The notes under the pieces were generated by a model, which saw only the letters and a list, made by a program, of their open reading frames with translations, searched no databases and had not been told where the DNA came from. Below, one piece after another: positions 33,354 to 42,692 of a DNA stretch of 47,903 nt. The DNA comes from an uncultured Candidatus Melainabacteria bacterium (GTDB taxonomy: Bacteria; Cyanobacteriota; Vampirovibrionia; Gastranaerophilales; Gastranaerophilaceae). Made by a program: the position numbers and the translations under genes. Position 1 is the stretch's first letter. Each line of letters opens with the position of its first letter. The stretch is from NCBI GenBank assembly GCA_934747325.1, contig CAKVGW010000007.1, forward strand, positions 1-47,903. The letters are read 5' to 3'.

Positions 33354-34646
33354 TTATTTAAGATTAACAGTATTGTTATCAGCCAAGAATTGAGTTACTT
33401 TTTCGTTCAATGCTTGTTGAGATAATGCGTTAAACACACCAGGTGTTTGAGATAATTGTTTTATCATAGTTGGTGTATCGATTTGGTACATTTGGCTCAA
33501 TTCTGATAATTTAGCACCGAAATCAGCTTGAGAAACTGTGATGTTTTCTTCTTTTGCAATCTTGTCGATTACTAAAGAATTTTTAACTCTAACAGCTGCA
33601 TCTTCTTTCAAGCTGTTCATAATTTCATCATAACCTTGAGCTTCTACTGCTTGTTCCCAAGTAAAACCTTGCATTTCAAGTTTTTGTTTGTATTCGGCAA
33701 CAAGTTGGTCTGCTTCTCTATCAATCATAGATTGTTGAATTTCAACTTTAGCTTCAGAAGTAACCTTTTCAAAAATAGCTTTTTCAGAATTTGTTCTATC
33801 GATATCAGCTTTTTGAGTGTCTAAATATTTTTGAATATCAGCTTTAAGTTCGTCTACTGATTTGAAAGGACCTACTTTTTGAGCAAATTCGTCAGTTAAT
33901 TCAGGAAGAACTTTTGCCTTTATTTCATTGATTTTGCATTTAAAAGTAGCAGGTTGACCGGCTAATTTCTTTTCGTGGTATTCTTCAGGGAATGTTACGT
34001 TAATTTCGAATTCTTCACCTAGAGCTCTATCAACCAATTGTTCTGCAAAACCAGGGATGAAGCTTGAATGAGCCAAATCTAAAGTGTAGTTTTTAGCATC
34101 ACCGTGTTCAATTTTTTCGCCATTAGAATAACCGTCAAAGTCAAATACGATAGTATCGGTATCTTTTGTCTTTCTGTCGGTTACAACAAGAGTTGTTGCG
34201 TGTTGTTGAAGAAGTCCGTCGATTGATTTTTGCAATGCATCTTCTTCTGTTTTATAAGCGTCAACATCAATTGTTAAACCTTTGTATTGACCTAAAGTTA
34301 CTTCAGGACGCAATTCTAATTTAGCAACGATTTTTAAATCTTCACCAATTTTAAAATCATAAGATTCAACGTATGGTTGAGCAACAACGTCAAAATCATT
34401 TTCTTTAATAACTTGTGAGAAAATTCTAGGAAGTGCATTTTCTAATGCTTCGTGTTTAATTCTTTCTTCACCAATATTTTGTTCAACAATGTTTCTAGGT
34501 GCTTTACCTTTACGGAAACCCGGAATGTTAACGTATTGAGCTAATCTTTTAGCTGCATCGTTATAGTAGTTTACTGCGTCTTTAGCAGGAATTTCAATAT
34601 CAACCTTAACTACGTTTTCAGGTTGTTTTTCAATAGTTGTGTTCAT
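33354..34646 (-). CDS. tig: Trigger factor (ribosome-associated chaperone and prolyl isomerase)
   Basis: The 430-residue protein has the ribosome-binding signature GFRKGKAPRNIVE in the N-terminal domain, an FKBP-like PPIase domain at about 150-245 (DTIVFDFDGYSNGEKIEHG; FIPGFAEQLVDRALGEEF), and the helical C-terminal chaperone arms. It folds nascent chains at the exit tunnel. AAGAGGA precedes the ATG. clpP and clpX do not follow; it is monocistronic here. Confidence 0.95.
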   Translation of the reverse strand: MNTTIEKQPENVVKVDIEIPAKDAVNYYNDAAKRLAQYVNIPGFRKGKAPRNIVEQNIGEERIKHEALENALPRIFSQVIKENDFDVVAQPYVESYDFKIGEDLKIVAKLELRPEVTLGQYKGLTIDVDAYKTEEDALQKSIDGLLQQHATTLVVTDRKTKDTDTIVFDFDGYSNGEKIEHGDAKNYTLDLAHSSFIPGFAEQLVDRALGEEFEINVTFPEEYHEKKLAGQPATFKCKINEIKAKVLPELTDEFAQKVGPFKSVDELKADIQKYLDTQKADIDRTNSEKAIFEKVTSEAKVEIQQSMIDREADQLVAEYKQKLEMQGFTWEQAVEAQGYDEIMNSLKEDAAVRVKNSLVIDKIAKEENITVSQADFGAKLSELSQMYQIDTPTMIKQLSQTPGVFNALSQQALNEKVTQFLADNNTVNLK

Positions 34647-34796
34647 TTAATATATCCTCTTTTCTATACCTACCTGATTGTAGAGTACTATAAACAACGG
34701 ATATATGCAAGTTTAGTTCTATTTTGTTCAATATATAAAATTTTCTTGTAAATAAACCTCTCTTTATAATATAATTAATCTGGAATTGGAGAGATT

Positions 34797-36134
34797 ATGG
34801 GAAGATATCATTTTATAGCAATAGGCGGAATAGGAATGAGCGGTTTAGCCAAGTATTTATTAGAAGACGGGCATACTGTTTCAGGTTCTGATATAGTAGA
34901 TTCAAAATATGTAGATAAATTAAGAGAATTAGGTGCTGAAATTTTTATCGGACAAAGAGCTGAAAATGTTCCTAATGACGCAATTATAATTAAAAGTACG
35001 GCAATTCGTGATAATAATCCTGAAGTTGTAAGAGCAAAAGAATTGGGTTTGCCTATTTATCACCGTTCGGATTTACTCGCAGAAATTGCCAAAACTGCGC
35101 AAGAAAACGGTAAATGCTTTATCGGTTTTTCAGGAACTCACGGCAAAACTACAACAAGTGGCTTGGCGTCATTTGTGCTTGATAAAGGTAATCTAAACCC
35201 ATCATTTGTAGATGGCGGAATTATTCCGGAATTAAACACAAATGCACAACATAAAAGCGGTAAACAATTTGTTGCTGAGCTTGATGAAAGCGATGGAACT
35301 ATTATTAAATATCATCCTGATATTTTAGTTATTAATAACTTAGAAGAAGACCATTTGGATTTTTATAAAAATGGTATGAAAGATTTGGTTAAAACCTTCA
35401 ATCAGGCAATTTCTCAAGCAAAAAAAATTATTGTAAACAAGGATAATGAAGGTATTCAAAATTTAAGCGGAAATTTCATTACATTTGGGCTTGATGACGC
35501 TGATTATATTGCTAAAAATATTGAATTTTCAAAAAATGGTACAAGTTTTGAAATTTATCATCATGGAAATTTATTAACAAGTATGAAAATTCAGCTTGCA
35601 GGTGTTCATAATATATATAATACACTTGCAGTTGTTTCAGCATTAAACGAAGCAGGTGTAAATGTAAGAATGATTGCCGATTACTTTGCAGATTTTACCG
35701 GCATGGGTAGAAGATTCCAAAAAGTTTGCGAAATTAACGGTGTAGAAGTTTATGATGATTATGCGCATCATCCTACTGAAATTAAAGCCACACTTGATGC
35801 TTCTGCGCTAAAGTTTGGTAAAGAAAACATAGTTGCTGTGTTCCAGCCACATAGATATACAAGATTACAGACTTTGTGGAAAGAATTTAAACATGCTTTT
35901 TCTGAAGCAGGTCGAGTTGTTGTAACTGATGTTTATGCAGCATCAGAAGACCCGATTAAAGGTATAAGCGGAGAAGCTTTCGCAAAAGATTTGGGTGTAG
36001 AATATATTGGCGGTAATATGCAAGAAGTTGCAGAGAAATTATTACCAACGCTTGAAAATGGAAATATAGTAATTGGTTTAGGCGCAGGTACTATTACGGC
36101 ATTGGGAAAAGAATTGGAAAAGGCGAATAAGTAA
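34797..36134 (+). CDS. murC: UDP-N-acetylmuramate-L-alanine ligase
   Basis: The 445-residue protein has the N-terminal Rossmann motif GIGGIGMSGLA-type (AIGGIGMSGLAKYL), the ATP loop GTHGKTT (113-119), ELDESDGT, NNLEEDHLD and the C-terminal DDYAHHPTEIKATL motif of MurC. It adds L-Ala to UDP-MurNAc. TTGGAG precedes the ATG and TATAAT lies at 34765-34770. It opens the murC-murB-ddl-ftsQ-hemW operon. Confidence 0.97.
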   Translation: MGRYHFIAIGGIGMSGLAKYLLEDGHTVSGSDIVDSKYVDKLRELGAEIFIGQRAENVPNDAIIIKSTAIRDNNPEVVRAKELGLPIYHRSDLLAEIAKTAQENGKCFIGFSGTHGKTTTSGLASFVLDKGNLNPSFVDGGIIPELNTNAQHKSGKQFVAELDESDGTIIKYHPDILVINNLEEDHLDFYKNGMKDLVKTFNQAISQAKKIIVNKDNEGIQNLSGNFITFGLDDADYIAKNIEFSKNGTSFEIYHHGNLLTSMKIQLAGVHNIYNTLAVVSALNEAGVNVRMIADYFADFTGMGRRFQKVCEINGVEVYDDYAHHPTEIKATLDASALKFGKENIVAVFQPHRYTRLQTLWKEFKHAFSEAGRVVVTDVYAASEDPIKGISGEAFAKDLGVEYIGGNMQEVAEKLLPTLENGNIVIGLGAGTITALGKELEKANK

Positions 36135-36142
36135 GAGTTAGT

Positions 36143-36222
36143 GTTGGGCTGAAAGCCCAACCTACAATTGATAAAACGCGTCTTGGTCATTCCCTCTCCG
36201 AGGGAGAGGGTTAGGGTGAGGT
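36143..36222. repeat. Hairpin and dispersed palindromic repeat, copy 3 (between murC and murB)
   Basis: GTTGGGCTGAAAGCCCAAC (about 36143-36161), then CCCTCTCCGAGGGAGAGGG and TTAGGGTGAGG (36192-36222), the inverse orientation of copy 1. Confidence 0.75.
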
Positions 36223-36251
36223 CTTATCCCACAAGGGCAAAAAGGAAAATT

Positions 36252-37163
36252 ATGCAAATAAAAGAAAATTTCGAAATCAAAAATTCAACAACTTTTAAAA
36301 TCGGCGGTCAAGTTGAAAAACTTTATCTACCTGAAACGTTAGAAGAGTTCACAAACTTGCTAAGAGAACTTGATGATTATATCGTTCTTGGCAGTTGCTC
36401 TGATGTATTGTTTTCATCAAACGGCTATAAGGGAAATATTATTTTAACAACTGAATTGAAAAATTTTGAAATTCGAGGAACGAAAGTTTATGCGGATTGT
36501 GGTGTTAAAGATCCGCTTTTATCTCAAAAAGTTGCTGACGTTTCTTTGAGCGGTTTAGAATTTTTGATTGGACTTCCGGGAACAATCGGCGGTGCGGTTT
36601 ATATGAATGCAGGTGCGCACGGACAATGTATTGCAGATGTTTTAGTTTCTTGCTGTTTGTTTGATAGAGAAACAAAAGAAGTTGTGTTCAAACAAAAATC
36701 AGAAATGGATTTTTCTTACAGACATTCAATTTTACATGAAGGACGTTATATTTTACTTTCAGCCGAATTTGAATTAAAAAAACTTCCGCAAGAAGAAATC
36801 AAAGAATTGATGGAAAGAAATTTGACATTTAGAAAAAATATTCAACCATCGCTGAAAAATCCAAATGCGGGAAGTGTTTTTAAAAACCCTGAAAACGATT
36901 CTGCAGGAAGGCTTTTAGATAAAGCAGGTGTGAAAAGCTTTGAAAATGATGCGGTTAAAGTTTGGGATAAGCACGCAAACTTTATTGTAAATAAGGGCAA
37001 CGCAACATCAGAAGATGTTCTTGAACTTATGGTAAAAATGTATCAAGCTGTTAAAAATATTTATACAATAGAATTGAAGCCGGAAATTATTTTTATCGGC
37101 GATAAAACAAAAAAAGAGGAAGAATTATGCAATATACTATACAAAACAAAGATGCAAAAATAG
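36252..37163 (+). CDS. murB: UDP-N-acetylenolpyruvoylglucosamine reductase
   Basis: I use the ATG at 36252 (AAAGGA before it); the frame extends upstream only through the palindromic repeat. The 303-residue FAD enzyme opens with NSTTFKIGGQVEKL. It has LGSCSDVLFSSNG where MurB usually has the FAD-binding GGGSN loop, then GLPGTIGGAVYMNAGAHG, FSYRHSIL, NAGSVFKNP with the catalytic Ser, and ends with the conserved Glu in LKPEIIFIG. It reduces the enolpyruvyl group to give UDP-MurNAc. Its 3' end overlaps ddl by 37 bases. Confidence 0.95.
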   Translation: MQIKENFEIKNSTTFKIGGQVEKLYLPETLEEFTNLLRELDDYIVLGSCSDVLFSSNGYKGNIILTTELKNFEIRGTKVYADCGVKDPLLSQKVADVSLSGLEFLIGLPGTIGGAVYMNAGAHGQCIADVLVSCCLFDRETKEVVFKQKSEMDFSYRHSILHEGRYILLSAEFELKKLPQEEIKELMERNLTFRKNIQPSLKNPNAGSVFKNPENDSAGRLLDKAGVKSFENDAVKVWDKHANFIVNKGNATSEDVLELMVKMYQAVKNIYTIELKPEIIFIGDKTKKEEELCNILYKTKMQK

Positions 37164-38068
37164 CAGTTTTATGCGGCGGCATGTCATCTGAACGTGAAGT
37201 TTCACTACGCTCAGGTAAAAATTGTCTTGGAGCGTTACATAGATTAGGCTATAAAAACGCAGAAATAGTAGATGTTTCACCAAACGTTATGAATGATTTA
37301 AAAGGATTTGAATACGCTTACAATACTCTTCATGGCAAATATGGTGAAGACGGCTGTATTCAAGGGGTTTTAGAAATAATGAAAATACCTTATACCGGCT
37401 GTGGTGTAATGGCAAGTGCAATTTGTATGAACAAAGAATACACAAAGAAAGTGCTTTCTACAAACAAAAATATCCCTCTTATTAAATCCGCTTTTGTAAG
37501 AAAAGGCGAAGATTTGATGAAAGCGGTTGAAGGGCTTCAATATCCGTTGATTACAAAACCTGTTTCTGAAGGTTCAAGCTTTGGTATGACTAAAGTTAAT
37601 AAGCCGGAAGAATTACAAGCAGCTTATGAAGAAGCTATAAAATATAACGATGACGTTTTGATAGAAGAATTTATCGACGGATTTTTTATTACAGTTGGTG
37701 TTTTAGAAAAAGACGGTAAAGCATTTGCAACAGAGATTCTTGAAATCAGAACAAAAACTGAATGGTATGATTTTGATGCAAAATATACAAAAGGATTGTC
37801 AGAATTTATTGTTCCTGCAACAGGCTTATCAAAAGAAGCAACAGAATTAACTAAGAAAATTGCGGTTGAAGCACACGAAACCGCAGGTTGCTCAGGCGTT
37901 TCAAGAGTAGATTTTATGGTAAAAGACGATAAACCTTATTTCTTGGAAATTAATACAAATCCTGGAATGACGGATACAAGCGATTTGCCGGCTCAAGCAA
38001 AAGTTTGTGGAATAGACTATGATAATCTTGTTTTAATGATACTTAATAGTGTAGGATTAAATAAATAA
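37127..38068 (+). CDS. ddl: D-alanine-D-alanine ligase
   Basis: A 313-residue ATP-grasp enzyme: VLCGGMSSEREVSLRSG at the start, HGKYGEDGCIQGVLE, PYTGCGVMASAICMNKEYTK, ITKPVSEGSSFGMTKV, and the metal site FLEINTNPGMTDTSDLP. It makes D-Ala-D-Ala for peptidoglycan. The ATG at 37127, seven bases after GAGGAAG, lies inside murB; no later start keeps the conserved N-terminus, so the 37-base overlap is probably real. Confidence 0.95.
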   Translation: MQYTIQNKDAKIAVLCGGMSSEREVSLRSGKNCLGALHRLGYKNAEIVDVSPNVMNDLKGFEYAYNTLHGKYGEDGCIQGVLEIMKIPYTGCGVMASAICMNKEYTKKVLSTNKNIPLIKSAFVRKGEDLMKAVEGLQYPLITKPVSEGSSFGMTKVNKPEELQAAYEEAIKYNDDVLIEEFIDGFFITVGVLEKDGKAFATEILEIRTKTEWYDFDAKYTKGLSEFIVPATGLSKEATELTKKIAVEAHETAGCSGVSRVDFMVKDDKPYFLEINTNPGMTDTSDLPAQAKVCGIDYDNLVLMILNSVGLNK

Positions 38069-38922
38069 TGTCAAACGAAGGACAACAACATCCAAGATAC
38101 CATCAAAACAGACGTTTACAACAAGCAAAAATGCAACGTCAAGTTAGGAAGTCGCAAAGACGACTTAACCAATTGCGCGCACTTTGGAAAATGTTTATCA
38201 CAATTGGCTTGATTTGTATTGGTGTCTTTGTCCTAAAAATGCCTCAATGGAGATTGCACTCAAACGCTTTTGACAGCTTAAACAGTCCTGCATTGGAAAT
38301 TGTTAATAACAGGATTGTTCCTTCACAAAAAATTCTTTCTGCTTTAAGACGCAACCAAGTTCCGCTAAAACCTATTTTTATGGTTAAAACAGATAACCTA
38401 AAAAAAAGTATTATGCAACTTGACCCTATTCAAGACGTTTATATAAGACGTTTTTGGTTTCCTGCAAGAATGCAAATTATTATAATTGAAAGAACTCCGG
38501 CAATTACGATTGCACCTGATGAAAAAGTTGCACCAATAGCTTTTTTCTCTTCTGACGGGAAGTTAATAGGGCACGATTATATGCCACTTAGTAGTGATTT
38601 TAAGGTTGTAAGAGTAATTACTTACGGAAGTGGCGATGATTATAGGAATTGGGATAAAACAAAAGTTAATAACTTTAAAAAACTTGCACTAACCGTTGAA
38701 GTTGAATCCGGAGAAAATGTAGAATACATTGATTATAGAAACCCAAAGGATGTTTATGTAAAAATTCCGACTGCGAATATAAGACTGGGAAGTTTTAATG
38801 CAGGAACTTATGATAAAATCCATCGATTACCATCTTTATTACCGCAAGTAAAAATGCTTAATAAAAAAGTTAAATATATTGATTTGCGTTGGGATTCAAA
38901 CTATATAAAACTGGATGAATAA
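38068..38922 (+). CDS. ftsQ: FtsQ-like division protein
   Basis: The 284-residue bitopic protein has a basic cytoplasmic N-terminus with many Gln/Arg, one membrane helix (about 40-58) and a periplasmic part with a POTRA-like segment (IVPSQKILSALRRNQVPLKP; IQDVYIRRFWFPARMQIIIIERTPAI). The motif 'IERTP' before a strand matches FtsQ (VxERxP). Its ATG overlaps the ddl stop (TAATG). FtsQ follows ddl in many bacteria, which supports the call. Confidence 0.85.
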   Translation: MSNEGQQHPRYHQNRRLQQAKMQRQVRKSQRRLNQLRALWKMFITIGLICIGVFVLKMPQWRLHSNAFDSLNSPALEIVNNRIVPSQKILSALRRNQVPLKPIFMVKTDNLKKSIMQLDPIQDVYIRRFWFPARMQIIIIERTPAITIAPDEKVAPIAFFSSDGKLIGHDYMPLSSDFKVVRVITYGSGDDYRNWDKTKVNNFKKLALTVEVESGENVEYIDYRNPKDVYVKIPTANIRLGSFNAGTYDKIHRLPSLLPQVKMLNKKVKYIDLRWDSNYIKLDE

Positions 38923-38924
38923 TT

Positions 38925-40004
38925 ATGGCAAAAAGCGCTTATATTCATATCCCGTTTTGTAAATCAAAATGCAAATACTGTTCGTTTGTGTCGTTTAATC
39001 GACCGGAATTAATTACAGGCTATATTTTTGCTTTGTTAAAAGATATTTCTGATAATTATAAAGGAGAAGAACTCAAAACGCTTTATTTTGGTGGAGGAAC
39101 GCCTTCTCTTATTCCAATTGAACTGTTGAAAAAAGTTATAAACAAATTTAAACTTACAGAAAACGCGGAAGTAACGCTTGAACTTAATCCTGATGATGCG
39201 ACACAAGAATATTTAGCAGGTTTAAAACAAATTGGTGTAAACCGTTTGAGTATCGGCTCGCAAACCTTTGATGATGAAATTTTAAAGCTAATTGGCAGAC
39301 GTCATAATTCAGCGCAAATAGTTGAAACTATTAGTATGGCGAAAAACGCAGGATTTGACAATATAAGCGTTGATTTAATTTATGGGTTGCCGACTCAAAC
39401 TTTAGAAAAACTATCTTCTGATTTAGAAAAGTTTTTAGAACTTGGTATTCAACATATTTCAACTTACGGCTTGAAAATAGAAGCAGAGTCTTTTTGGGGT
39501 AAAAATCCTCCGAATGTTCCTGATGATGATATTCAAGCGGATATGTATGAATTGATTAATCAAAAATTGGAACAAAACGGATTTTTTAGATATGAAGTAA
39601 GCAATTTTGCGCAAAAGGGGTTTGAATCTCGCCATAATTTGAATTATTGGGATAATAACGAGTACTACGGTTTTGGAGTAGCTGCGCACGGTTATTTAGA
39701 TGGTGCAAGATATTCAAATTTCACAACTTTAGAAGAGTATTTGGAAAAACCTTCAACGCATGAAATTGGACATATTTTGTCAGAAGAAGAAAAATTGGAA
39801 GAAGAAATATTTTTAGGCTTTAGAAAAACAGAAGGAATTGATTGCGAGCGTATAAAAGAAAAATTTGACATAGATTTTGAAACAAAGTATGCAAATATTT
39901 TAAAAAAATATTCAGACTATATAGAACGCACGCAAAAAGGTTTTGCTCTTAATTTAAAAGGCGTTCTAGTGAGTAATATTATTTTAGCTGAGTTTTTGCA
40001 ATAA
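38925..40004 (+). CDS. hemW: HemW-type radical SAM protein
   Basis: The 359-residue protein has YIHIPFCKSKCKYCSF with the cluster ligands Cys12, Cys16 and Cys19, then FGGGTPSLIP, ELNPDDAT, GVNRLSIGSQTF and a C-terminal HemW domain (EEEIFLGFRKTEGID). HemW is a heme chaperone often misnamed oxygen-independent coproporphyrinogen oxidase. The start is 3 bases after ftsQ, so it ends the mur/fts operon, where ftsA/ftsZ would be more usual. Confidence 0.9.
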   Translation: MAKSAYIHIPFCKSKCKYCSFVSFNRPELITGYIFALLKDISDNYKGEELKTLYFGGGTPSLIPIELLKKVINKFKLTENAEVTLELNPDDATQEYLAGLKQIGVNRLSIGSQTFDDEILKLIGRRHNSAQIVETISMAKNAGFDNISVDLIYGLPTQTLEKLSSDLEKFLELGIQHISTYGLKIEAESFWGKNPPNVPDDDIQADMYELINQKLEQNGFFRYEVSNFAQKGFESRHNLNYWDNNEYYGFGVAAHGYLDGARYSNFTTLEEYLEKPSTHEIGHILSEEEKLEEEIFLGFRKTEGIDCERIKEKFDIDFETKYANILKKYSDYIERTQKGFALNLKGVLVSNIILAEFLQ

Positions 40005-40006
40005 TT

Positions 40007-40035
40007 TTGACATTTGAGTACGCTTATCATACGAT
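40007..40035 (+). promoter_or_regulatory. Promoter of the riboswitch transcript
   Basis: TTGACA (40007-40012), a 17-nt spacer and TACGAT (40030-40035), starting right after the hemW stop. The first riboswitch bases would begin close to the start point, so the -10 partly overlaps the proposed P1 arm; the exact start needs mapping. Confidence 0.45.
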
Positions 40036-40039
40036 TAAA

Positions 40040-40256
40040 TTAAATTGAATATAACGAGGAAAATGTGGTGAAAATCCGCTGCTGTGACGCAACCGTTAAA
40101 GTCGGAATACTACGTATTTAGAACTCATAATCTCTCACTTATTGCGGTAGAGGGTTATATTTACAAAATATATGCAAGCTACGATCCATGGCATTGCAAA
40201 AATTTATTGTGTAAAAGACGTTTTCCTCATATTCAAAAGAGGAATTTTTTATTGTC
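40040..40256 (+). promoter_or_regulatory. Cobalamin (B12) riboswitch with an SD-sequestering hairpin
   Basis: The core matches the B12-box class: GAGGAAAATG, GGTGAAAATCC, GCTGCTG, CGCAACCGT and AAAGTCGGAATAC (about 40056-40112). About 100 nt later the expression platform is TTCCTC (40223-40228) pairing with GAGGAA (40239-40244), which contains the Shine-Dalgarno of the TTG start at 40252. A T6 run follows, so the hairpin could hide the ribosome site, terminate, or both. The spacing inside the core is compact, as in short classes. Confidence 0.75.
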
Positions 40257-40932
40257 AAACGCAGTTCAAAGTATAAATAAAGCAAGCTCAGGACTTTGTC
40301 CTCATGGAATGTCACCATCAGCGTGTCCGATTTGTTCCGGCATGGGTGGTGGCGGAAGTATGCGTGTGGGGGAACGTCCCCAAAAATCAGGCGAGATGAG
40401 TTATCACCAGTGTGCAATGATTGGTGCAATGATGAAGGCTCGTCAAGCACGTATTGAAGCTCACGAAAATAATCTAAAACAACACGCGGAGGCTGTTTTA
40501 GTATTTCAGCAAAATTTGGAGAAAATGACGCAGAAAATGTTAACATTTGCAAACCAAATTTCAAATAACTTTATTTTAAAACCTGTTGCATTTACAATAA
40601 ATAATATCGTCGTTCCAATCACAAATTTTGTTAAAAATATTCCAAATATTATTTCAAACTTTGCCGATAAAATGGCACAATTCAAACAAAAAATCGTAGA
40701 TATTCAAGACAAATTAAATGCAATTTTTGGCGAAGCAAAAGCATTTGTAGAAAAAAAAGTTTCAGAATTTGTAAGTGTTGTTAAGTCAAAATTTGAAGAC
40801 CTTTTTAAAATTTTCAAAAAAGAAGATGCAAAAGATGAAGATACAAAAATTGACGAAGATAAAAAGATTTTTAATTTAAAAACTTTAATTCACAAATTAA
40901 GAAAAAAGAAAAAAGATGATACCGAAAATTGA
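40252..40932 (+). CDS. Unknown protein with CPHG-CPIC zinc-knuckle-like N-terminus, B12-riboswitch controlled
   Basis: The start is TTG at 40252, seven bases after GAGGAA; the frame is open upstream, but that part is the riboswitch. The 226-residue product has GLCPHGMSPSACPICSGMGG at 14-33, where Cys16, His18, Cys25 and Cys28 could bind a metal. Then come a helical segment, amphipathic repeats (about 100-190: ITNFVKNIPNIISNFADKMA; FVEKKVSEFVSVVKSKFED) and a charged tail. There is no signal peptide. I recognise no family, though I associate this Cys motif with Gastranaerophilales hypotheticals. It overlaps the next gene by 17 bases. Confidence 0.75.
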   Translation: MSNAVQSINKASSGLCPHGMSPSACPICSGMGGGGSMRVGERPQKSGEMSYHQCAMIGAMMKARQARIEAHENNLKQHAEAVLVFQQNLEKMTQKMLTFANQISNNFILKPVAFTINNIVVPITNFVKNIPNIISNFADKMAQFKQKIVDIQDKLNAIFGEAKAFVEKKVSEFVSVVKSKFEDLFKIFKKEDAKDEDTKIDEDKKIFNLKTLIHKLRKKKKDDTEN

Positions 40933-42424
40933 TCAAGATATAGAATCAACAAGACATCAAAGAAATATGACAAAGACTCAAAAACGCAATGATTCCAATG
41001 TAAAAGAAGGCGTCATTGTTAATTCGTTTGTCAAAGACCCTTTACTTTCTCTTGATGAAACTTGTGATACATTGATTATTTCTAATACAAATATTGATTT
41101 GCCTCAAAAAGTTTATGAAAAAGAAACAAAACAAAGAGAACCATTAATCCCTTTGTGTATTGCTACAGTAGGTGTGATGGCTCTTTTAGGCGGTTTTACC
41201 GCAATGATGAAGAAGTTTTCTAAAGGCAAGTTAGAAAGTACAAAGGAATATTTACTACCCGGAATGACTCGTAATCATTGTATAAACGATGAAATTCATC
41301 AAAGTATCTTTAGCATGATTCAGTCGCCAAGCAGAAAAACGATTTTGGCTTCTTTAGGCGTTATTACACTTGGTTCGATGGCGTTTATGGGAAAAATTTT
41401 TATAGATGGATTTAAAGATGTTTGGATAAAAAAGCAGGAAGCTGATATTCAAAAAAATCTTCAGGAAAATTTAATTGAAGTTGAAACCCAGTCTTTTTCG
41501 GGGAAAATTCAAATTATAAGAAGTATGTTATCTTCTAAAGCTAAAATGTTTTCCCAAGAATTGGCATTCAAATCTAAGGACGATAAGCATTCAAATTCCG
41601 TCAATGCGAAGAACTATAGTGACTCATCTAGAAACAAAGACAAAAAAATGTGGTTAATTGGTGGTGCAACACTTTTATCAATACTGGGTTTAGGTTATTT
41701 TGCAACAAGAAATATTCGAAAAAGTGACGAATTTATCTGTAAAGGAATAAAAAATACCAAAACGGGCATTGATAATTTGATTAATGATTTTAATAGCGGA
41801 AAACCGCTTGATAATATTCAAGCACACAATGGTATGGTACTTTCAGGTAAGGATGCTTATAAAGCATTGATTGAAAATATGTTAGAAACGATTTATGCAA
41901 AGCCTGAAGAAATTGAACGAGTTGTAAATAAATTGAATTTACCGCAAGCTGAAAAGGAAGAATTTATTCGCCAATTAAAAGATGATATGAATCAGGCAAC
42001 CGAGCAGGTTAATCCGATGATGGGCGGTTCGGGGCGTAATAAAATTACATATTTTTCACATGTAAATGACTATTTGTCATTCTTTTATGATTGGTTGATG
42101 AATCCTAAAAATCCACAATTTAAGAATCTTTTCTTTGGAATTGCCGGAGTCTCTGCGCTTGCCTATGGCGGAAAAACTGCAGCCGAAGCCGTTAAGGATG
42201 TTCAGGTAAAAAAATATAATGCAGAAACTGAGTTGGAACTTCAAAAACGTTTAGTATCAACTGAACTTAGAAATTTTAAGGCTAAAAAAGAATCCGCAAT
42301 TGAACCTTTATGTGACGAATTTTATTTGCAAAAAGATGCTGGTAAATCAAAAGAAGAATTGAAGATTATAGCTGATAATATTTTGTTTGAAATCAAAAAT
42401 GGTCCTCCATTTGTTTATTCATAA
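40916..42424 (+). CDS. Unknown membrane protein, second gene of the riboswitch operon
   Basis: The 502-residue protein has hydrophobic segments at about 76-96 (PLIPLCIATVGVMALLGGF), 142-160 (TILASLGVITLGSMAFMG), 243-260 (MWLIGGATLLSILGLGYF) and 407-422 (LFFGIAGVSALAYGG), separated by long helical, charged regions. There is no cleavable signal. I recognise no family and no transporter motif. The 17-base overlap with the upstream gene means coupled translation, so both products should be under cobalamin control. A role in corrinoid handling is only inferred from the switch. Confidence 0.75.
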   Translation: MIPKIDQDIESTRHQRNMTKTQKRNDSNVKEGVIVNSFVKDPLLSLDETCDTLIISNTNIDLPQKVYEKETKQREPLIPLCIATVGVMALLGGFTAMMKKFSKGKLESTKEYLLPGMTRNHCINDEIHQSIFSMIQSPSRKTILASLGVITLGSMAFMGKIFIDGFKDVWIKKQEADIQKNLQENLIEVETQSFSGKIQIIRSMLSSKAKMFSQELAFKSKDDKHSNSVNAKNYSDSSRNKDKKMWLIGGATLLSILGLGYFATRNIRKSDEFICKGIKNTKTGIDNLINDFNSGKPLDNIQAHNGMVLSGKDAYKALIENMLETIYAKPEEIERVVNKLNLPQAEKEEFIRQLKDDMNQATEQVNPMMGGSGRNKITYFSHVNDYLSFFYDWLMNPKNPQFKNLFFGIAGVSALAYGGKTAAEAVKDVQVKKYNAETELELQKRLVSTELRNFKAKKESAIEPLCDEFYLQKDAGKSKEELKIIADNILFEIKNGPPFVYS

Positions 42425-42442
42425 ATTTATAGCAAACAAAAA

Positions 42443-42460
42443 GCCGCAATCGATTGCGGC
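42443..42460 (+). terminator. Hairpin after the riboswitch operon
   Basis: A perfect palindrome, GCCGCAATCGATTGCGGC, 18 bases past the stop. There is no T-run on the plus strand, so it may be a stability element. The gap 42461-42692 is very AT-rich and shows only the Shine-Dalgarno of the next gene. Confidence 0.5.
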
Positions 42461-42692
42461 ATTAACTCACGTTAGATAAAGGAGTGGAGGAGAAAATAAA
42501 GAAAAGAGATTATACTTTATTAATTCCACAATATATATATTTGATAACGCTTTGTATATCATGTTTTTACAAAACTTTACAAAAACTTTAGAAAAAAGCC
42601 AAAATTATTTTTTATCAATTTTATGAGTATTTCTTTTTTTTGTATAGCAAAAAATATTTTTACGTGTTTTTTGATTTATAAAAGGAGTCAAT

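Noticed and set aside
40084..40251. N-terminal extension of the 40252 gene
   Set aside because: The stretch is the B12 riboswitch and its expression platform; the encoded residues are not protein-like and there is no Shine-Dalgarno at the upstream start.
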